A stretch of DNA of 52,744 nt. Origin: an uncultured Verrucomicrobiota bacterium (lineage in GTDB: Bacteria; Verrucomicrobiota; Verrucomicrobiia; Verrucomicrobiales; Verrucomicrobiaceae). This document shows positions 50,489 through 52,744 of the stretch, piece after piece; position 1 is the first letter of the stretch; every line of letters starts with the position of its first letter. The DNA is taken from positions 1 through 52,744 of the forward strand of contig CAILZI010000086.1 in assembly GCA_903838675.1 (NCBI GenBank), written 5' to 3'. The notes beneath the pieces are model-generated. The model did no database searches. It was not told the DNA's origin and saw only the letters and a program-made list of their open reading frames with translations. A program made the translations under genes and the position numbers.

Positions 50489-50682
50489 TGCAAAACGAAA
50501 CCGAATGGCTTGAGGATTTTCTGCCGCTGATGCGCTGCCCGGACACGCACCAGCCCCTGCGCCGCGCGACGGCTGAGGAGTGTGCTGCCAACAGGGTGGA
50601 AGCTGCGCTGGCGACAGCGGATGGCACACGCGTGTTTGTGATTGATCAGGGGATTCCGATTCTGCTGCCGAGGCAGGGGTGA
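50488..50682 (+). CDS. Trm112-like protein
   Basis: A 64-residue protein whose ATG overlaps the moeB stop by one base (TGATG), so the two are translationally coupled. It resembles the Trm112 family of small zinc-ribbon-like partners (LPLMRCPDTHQPLRRAT, FVIDQGIPILLP), although only one Cys of the usual CPxC pair remains, so zinc binding is doubtful. Trm112-like proteins can activate methyltransferases or lipid enzymes; the partner here is unknown. Confidence 0.75.
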   Translation: MQNETEWLEDFLPLMRCPDTHQPLRRATAEECAANRVEAALATADGTRVFVIDQGIPILLPRQG

Positions 50683-50891
50683 AGGGACGGAGGGATCCTG
50701 GCAAACGCAGTCCAAAGAGGGTTGCCGATATGCGGAAAGCCTCTGGTATGGAGTGCGGCTGCGAAGCTGCCGCTTTCGAATGTCTCAGGATCTTCGGGAG
50801 CTGACCGGCCTGCGGAAAGCGGTAGCTGCGTTCGTTCCTCACTGCGCGACCGCAGTCCATATCGGACGGCTGCGATACGAATGTGCTGGGA
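50683..50891. repeat. Hairpin-rich intergenic region between convergent genes
   Basis: It holds a stem-loop GCGGCTGC-GAA-GCTGCCGC type (50755-50773, one mismatch) preceded by GGAGT, and two copies of TGCGGAAAGC (near 50731 and 50812), with GCAGTCCA also present twice (near 50708 and 50850). No coding sequence was seen. It may be a dispersed intergenic repeat element of this lineage and may act as a bidirectional terminator for the convergent genes. Confidence 0.45.
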
Positions 50892-51782
50892 CTACGCCCC
50901 TCTCAAAGCCGGCACTTCCTTCTGCAGCGCTGCGGTGATGATCTGCTCCGCATGTGTGATGGGCAGGGAGTAGTGGCCGTCGATCTCGGACCAGTGGGTC
51001 TCGGCCCGTGGGATGAGCTGGGCAATCTGCTGGGTGTAAGTCCATGCGATGTTGCGGTCCTGCTTGCCGTGCCAGAAGCGGATGGGAAAATTGATCTGGC
51101 TCACTTCAAAGCCCCATTCATTGAGGTAGATGTCCGCATCGGCAATGACACTGCGCGGGCCGCGATCCAGCGCACCGAGCGTGGCATCCCTCACCACATC
51201 GTAGATGCCGGGCAGCAGCAGCACACGGCGGTCTTCCTCTCCCAGCAGTTTCATGAGCCAGCTCAATGGAGCCTTCTGTGGGTTTCCTTTTGCGGCCACG
51301 CCACCCAGACGCAGGACGAGTCCGAGAATCGTCGGAAAATAATGCCGCAGCTGAATCATGAAGCGGTAGAGCCAGAACATCTGCCGATCGCCCAAAAACT
51401 TCAGCGGGGGCGCGCCGCAGATGATGGAGGCAGACAGCAGGCGCTTGTGCAGTTTCAATGCAGTGATAAGCACATAAGGGCCACCGCCCGACCAGCCGAT
51501 GACGTGGTAGTTGTCCGCTCCGACATGCCTGGCCAGCTGTGTCAGCGTGTCAGGCCAGTCGAACAACGAACGGCCCGGCTGAAAGTCAGACAGCCCGATG
51601 CCAGGGCGGTCCGGGCAGATGAGGCGCATGCCATGCTTATTGGCATGCTCATGAAACAGGGAGCCCTGAACTCGTGAAGACGGCCAGCCGTGAAAATAGA
51701 ACGCCACCTCCCCGCGTGGATCACCGTACTCGCAATAGCCCAGCTTAAGGCCGTTGGAGAGTGTGAACGTTTGGTCTGACAT
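50892..51782 (-). CDS. Alpha/beta hydrolase
   Basis: A 296-residue soluble protein from the ATG at 51782 (MSDQTFTLSNGLKLGYCEYG). It has the alpha/beta hydrolase layout: oxyanion-region HGWPSSRVQG after strand 3, PDRPGIGLSDFQPGR, nucleophile elbow GWSGGGPYV with the serine, late Asp/strand at FWHGKQDRNI, and a catalytic His candidate in EIDGHYSLPITH. A helical cap lies about 130-220. No signal peptide is seen. The substrate is unknown; members are esterases, lactonases or haloalkane-type hydrolases. The LOG gene is 23 bp upstream and probably in the same transcript. Confidence 0.85.
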   Translation of the reverse strand: MSDQTFTLSNGLKLGYCEYGDPRGEVAFYFHGWPSSRVQGSLFHEHANKHGMRLICPDRPGIGLSDFQPGRSLFDWPDTLTQLARHVGADNYHVIGWSGGGPYVLITALKLHKRLLSASIICGAPPLKFLGDRQMFWLYRFMIQLRHYFPTILGLVLRLGGVAAKGNPQKAPLSWLMKLLGEEDRRVLLLPGIYDVVRDATLGALDRGPRSVIADADIYLNEWGFEVSQINFPIRFWHGKQDRNIAWTYTQQIAQLIPRAETHWSEIDGHYSLPITHAEQIITAALQKEVPALRGA

Positions 51783-51805
51783 GCGGGGGAGCGGAGTGTG
51801 GAGTT

Positions 51806-52651
51806 TCAATGCGCGCCTTCAAGCGCCTTTTCTCCCAGCAAGGAACTGCTCTGCGGCACGTGATGACGCCGCAGTCCGAATTGTGTCACCGCCTTGTCCT
51901 GCAGATGGGCCACCGCTTCATCGACTGAATCGGTCCATTTGATCAAATCGAGATCTTCAGGGCTGATCGTGGCGCCACGGAGCATGTGGTCCATGAACTG
52001 GCGCATCTCCGGCCAGAAATCACTCCCCATGATGACGATGGGAAAGCTCTTGAGCTTGCGGGTCTGAATGAGCGTCAGCGCCTCAAACATCTCATCCATG
52101 GTGCCGAAGCCGCCGGGCATGATGATGAAGCCGTAACTGTACTTGATGAGCAGCGTCTTGCGCACGAAGAAATGCTCCATGGTCACCCAGCGGTCGAGAT
52201 AAGGATTGTGGCTTTGTTCAAAAGGCAGACGGATGTTGCAGCCGACACTGCGTCCTCCAGCATCTTTTGCGCCACGATTGGCTGCTTCCATGATGCCCGG
52301 GCCGCCGCCTGTCAAAACGGTAAAGCCCATTTTCGCGATCGCCGCGCCCATATCTCGCGCCAGCTGGTAGTAGCGGTGCTTTTCATCAAATCGTGCTGAG
52401 CCAAAGACGGTGATGCACGGGCCGACGAAATGCAGTGCACGGAAGCCAAGAATGAAATCCTTGGCCACACTGTAGAGCAGTTGCAGATCGCGCAGACGGC
52501 GGTTCGGGCCGCTCAGTAGTGCTCGGTCTTCCAGCTTGTTGCAGAACTGCTCATCGGCGTGGATCTCTGCCGGCGAGACTTGGGTGACGGGGGCGCTGGT
52601 CGTCACTGTTCCGGGTTCGGGTTCCCGGTCGAGGAGGGTGGGGGCTGGCAT
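51806..52651 (-). CDS. LOG family / TIGR00730 Rossmann-fold protein
   Basis: A 281-residue protein; the ATG at 52651 is chosen over an in-frame TTG at 52678. The LOG (lysine decarboxylase-like) signature is PGGFGTMDE (in FIIMPGGFGTMDEMFEALTLIQ) with GGGPGIMEAANRGAKDAGG and the substrate-loop residues in FFVRKTLLIKYSYGF. The family includes cytokinin riboside 5'-monophosphate phosphoribohydrolases and 5'-nucleotide glycosidases; the exact activity in bacteria varies. An N-terminal extension of about 70 residues is poorly conserved. It is followed by the alpha/beta hydrolase gene. Confidence 0.88.
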   Translation of the reverse strand: MPAPTLLDREPEPGTVTTSAPVTQVSPAEIHADEQFCNKLEDRALLSGPNRRLRDLQLLYSVAKDFILGFRALHFVGPCITVFGSARFDEKHRYYQLARDMGAAIAKMGFTVLTGGGPGIMEAANRGAKDAGGRSVGCNIRLPFEQSHNPYLDRWVTMEHFFVRKTLLIKYSYGFIIMPGGFGTMDEMFEALTLIQTRKLKSFPIVIMGSDFWPEMRQFMDHMLRGATISPEDLDLIKWTDSVDEAVAHLQDKAVTQFGLRRHHVPQSSSLLGEKALEGAH

Positions 52652-52744
52652 GGTTGGGTTGTTAAACTTTGAAGGCAAATACGGTGTTTTTGTTCAGCGT
52701 GTTGTTGGGTTTTCTGCAAATAACAGCAGTCCCAAAAAAAAGCC

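Noticed and set aside
1..52744. tRNA, rRNA or CRISPR features
   Set aside because: No cloverleaf, rRNA conserved segment or spacer-repeat array was recognised by eye; a tRNA scan was not run.

Overview
The window is high-GC, gene-dense DNA from a Gram-negative bacterium of the Planctomycetes-Verrucomicrobia-Chlamydiae group, most likely a Verrucomicrobiaceae relative (Prosthecobacter/Verrucomicrobium type). This is inferred from family content: a DUF1549/DUF1553 + DUF1501 pair, planctomycete-type cytochrome c domains (CxxCH followed by DDDHMPP), an LRR-cytochrome protein, a giant secreted multidomain protein whose C-terminus resembles a Verrucomicrobium paralogous family, pseudopilin paralogues, and LpxI (lipid A synthesis, hence an outer membrane). 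No rRNA, tRNA, CRISPR array or intact insertion sequence was seen. Few starts have a clear Shine-Dalgarno sequence, so starts were chosen from signal peptides, family length and overlaps.

Layout. 1-137: N-terminus of a topoisomerase IV subunit A gene leaving the window. 329-8137: a 2602-residue secreted protein joining a galactose-oxidase-like copper enzyme to a beta-propeller and a two-CxxCH cytochrome. 8176-16043: an exported nitrilase-fold amidase, an exported zinc metalloprotease with a Lys-Pro-Glu repeat, and the DUF1549/DUF1553 + DUF1501 pair. 16044-20244: a small accessory region with an antitoxin, a PIN-toxin stub, a fragment resembling a STAND ATPase, and an intact DUF4062-NB-ARC-TPR STAND protein, a candidate anti-phage gene. 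20420-31941: a secreted TPR/HExxH peptidase, ApbE overlapping a membrane glycosyltransferase, a spermidine-synthase-like fusion, a methyltransferase with a repetitive disordered N-terminus, an orphan SUKH-like protein with lower GC, and dprA with a membrane coiled-coil protein. 32130-36646: purQ, a MacB-type permease, a DUF3050 haem-oxygenase-like protein and a photolyase.

36806-44236 is a same-strand run of five genes that looks like one unit for c-type cytochrome function: a membrane DUF2231/cytochrome protein, an LRR-cytochrome-LRR-cytochrome protein, a lipoprotein, and a ResB/CcsA-type haem attachment pair. 44361-52651 carries a cell-wall amidase, two tandem pseudopilin paralogues with matching terminators and upstream elements, lpxI overlapping a TatD-like hydrolase (with a striking inverted array of 10-bp repeats just before its start), a small protein, a MoeB-rhodanese fusion overlapping a Trm112-like gene, an alpha/beta hydrolase and a LOG-family protein.

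The strongest leads for new biology are the DUF4062-NB-ARC-TPR gene in its debris-containing neighbourhood, the duplicated LRR-cytochrome protein next to its haem-attachment genes, the galactose-oxidase/cytochrome giant, and the inverted 10-bp repeat array before the TatD-like gene. All functional calls rest on motif recognition by eye; no database search was run.
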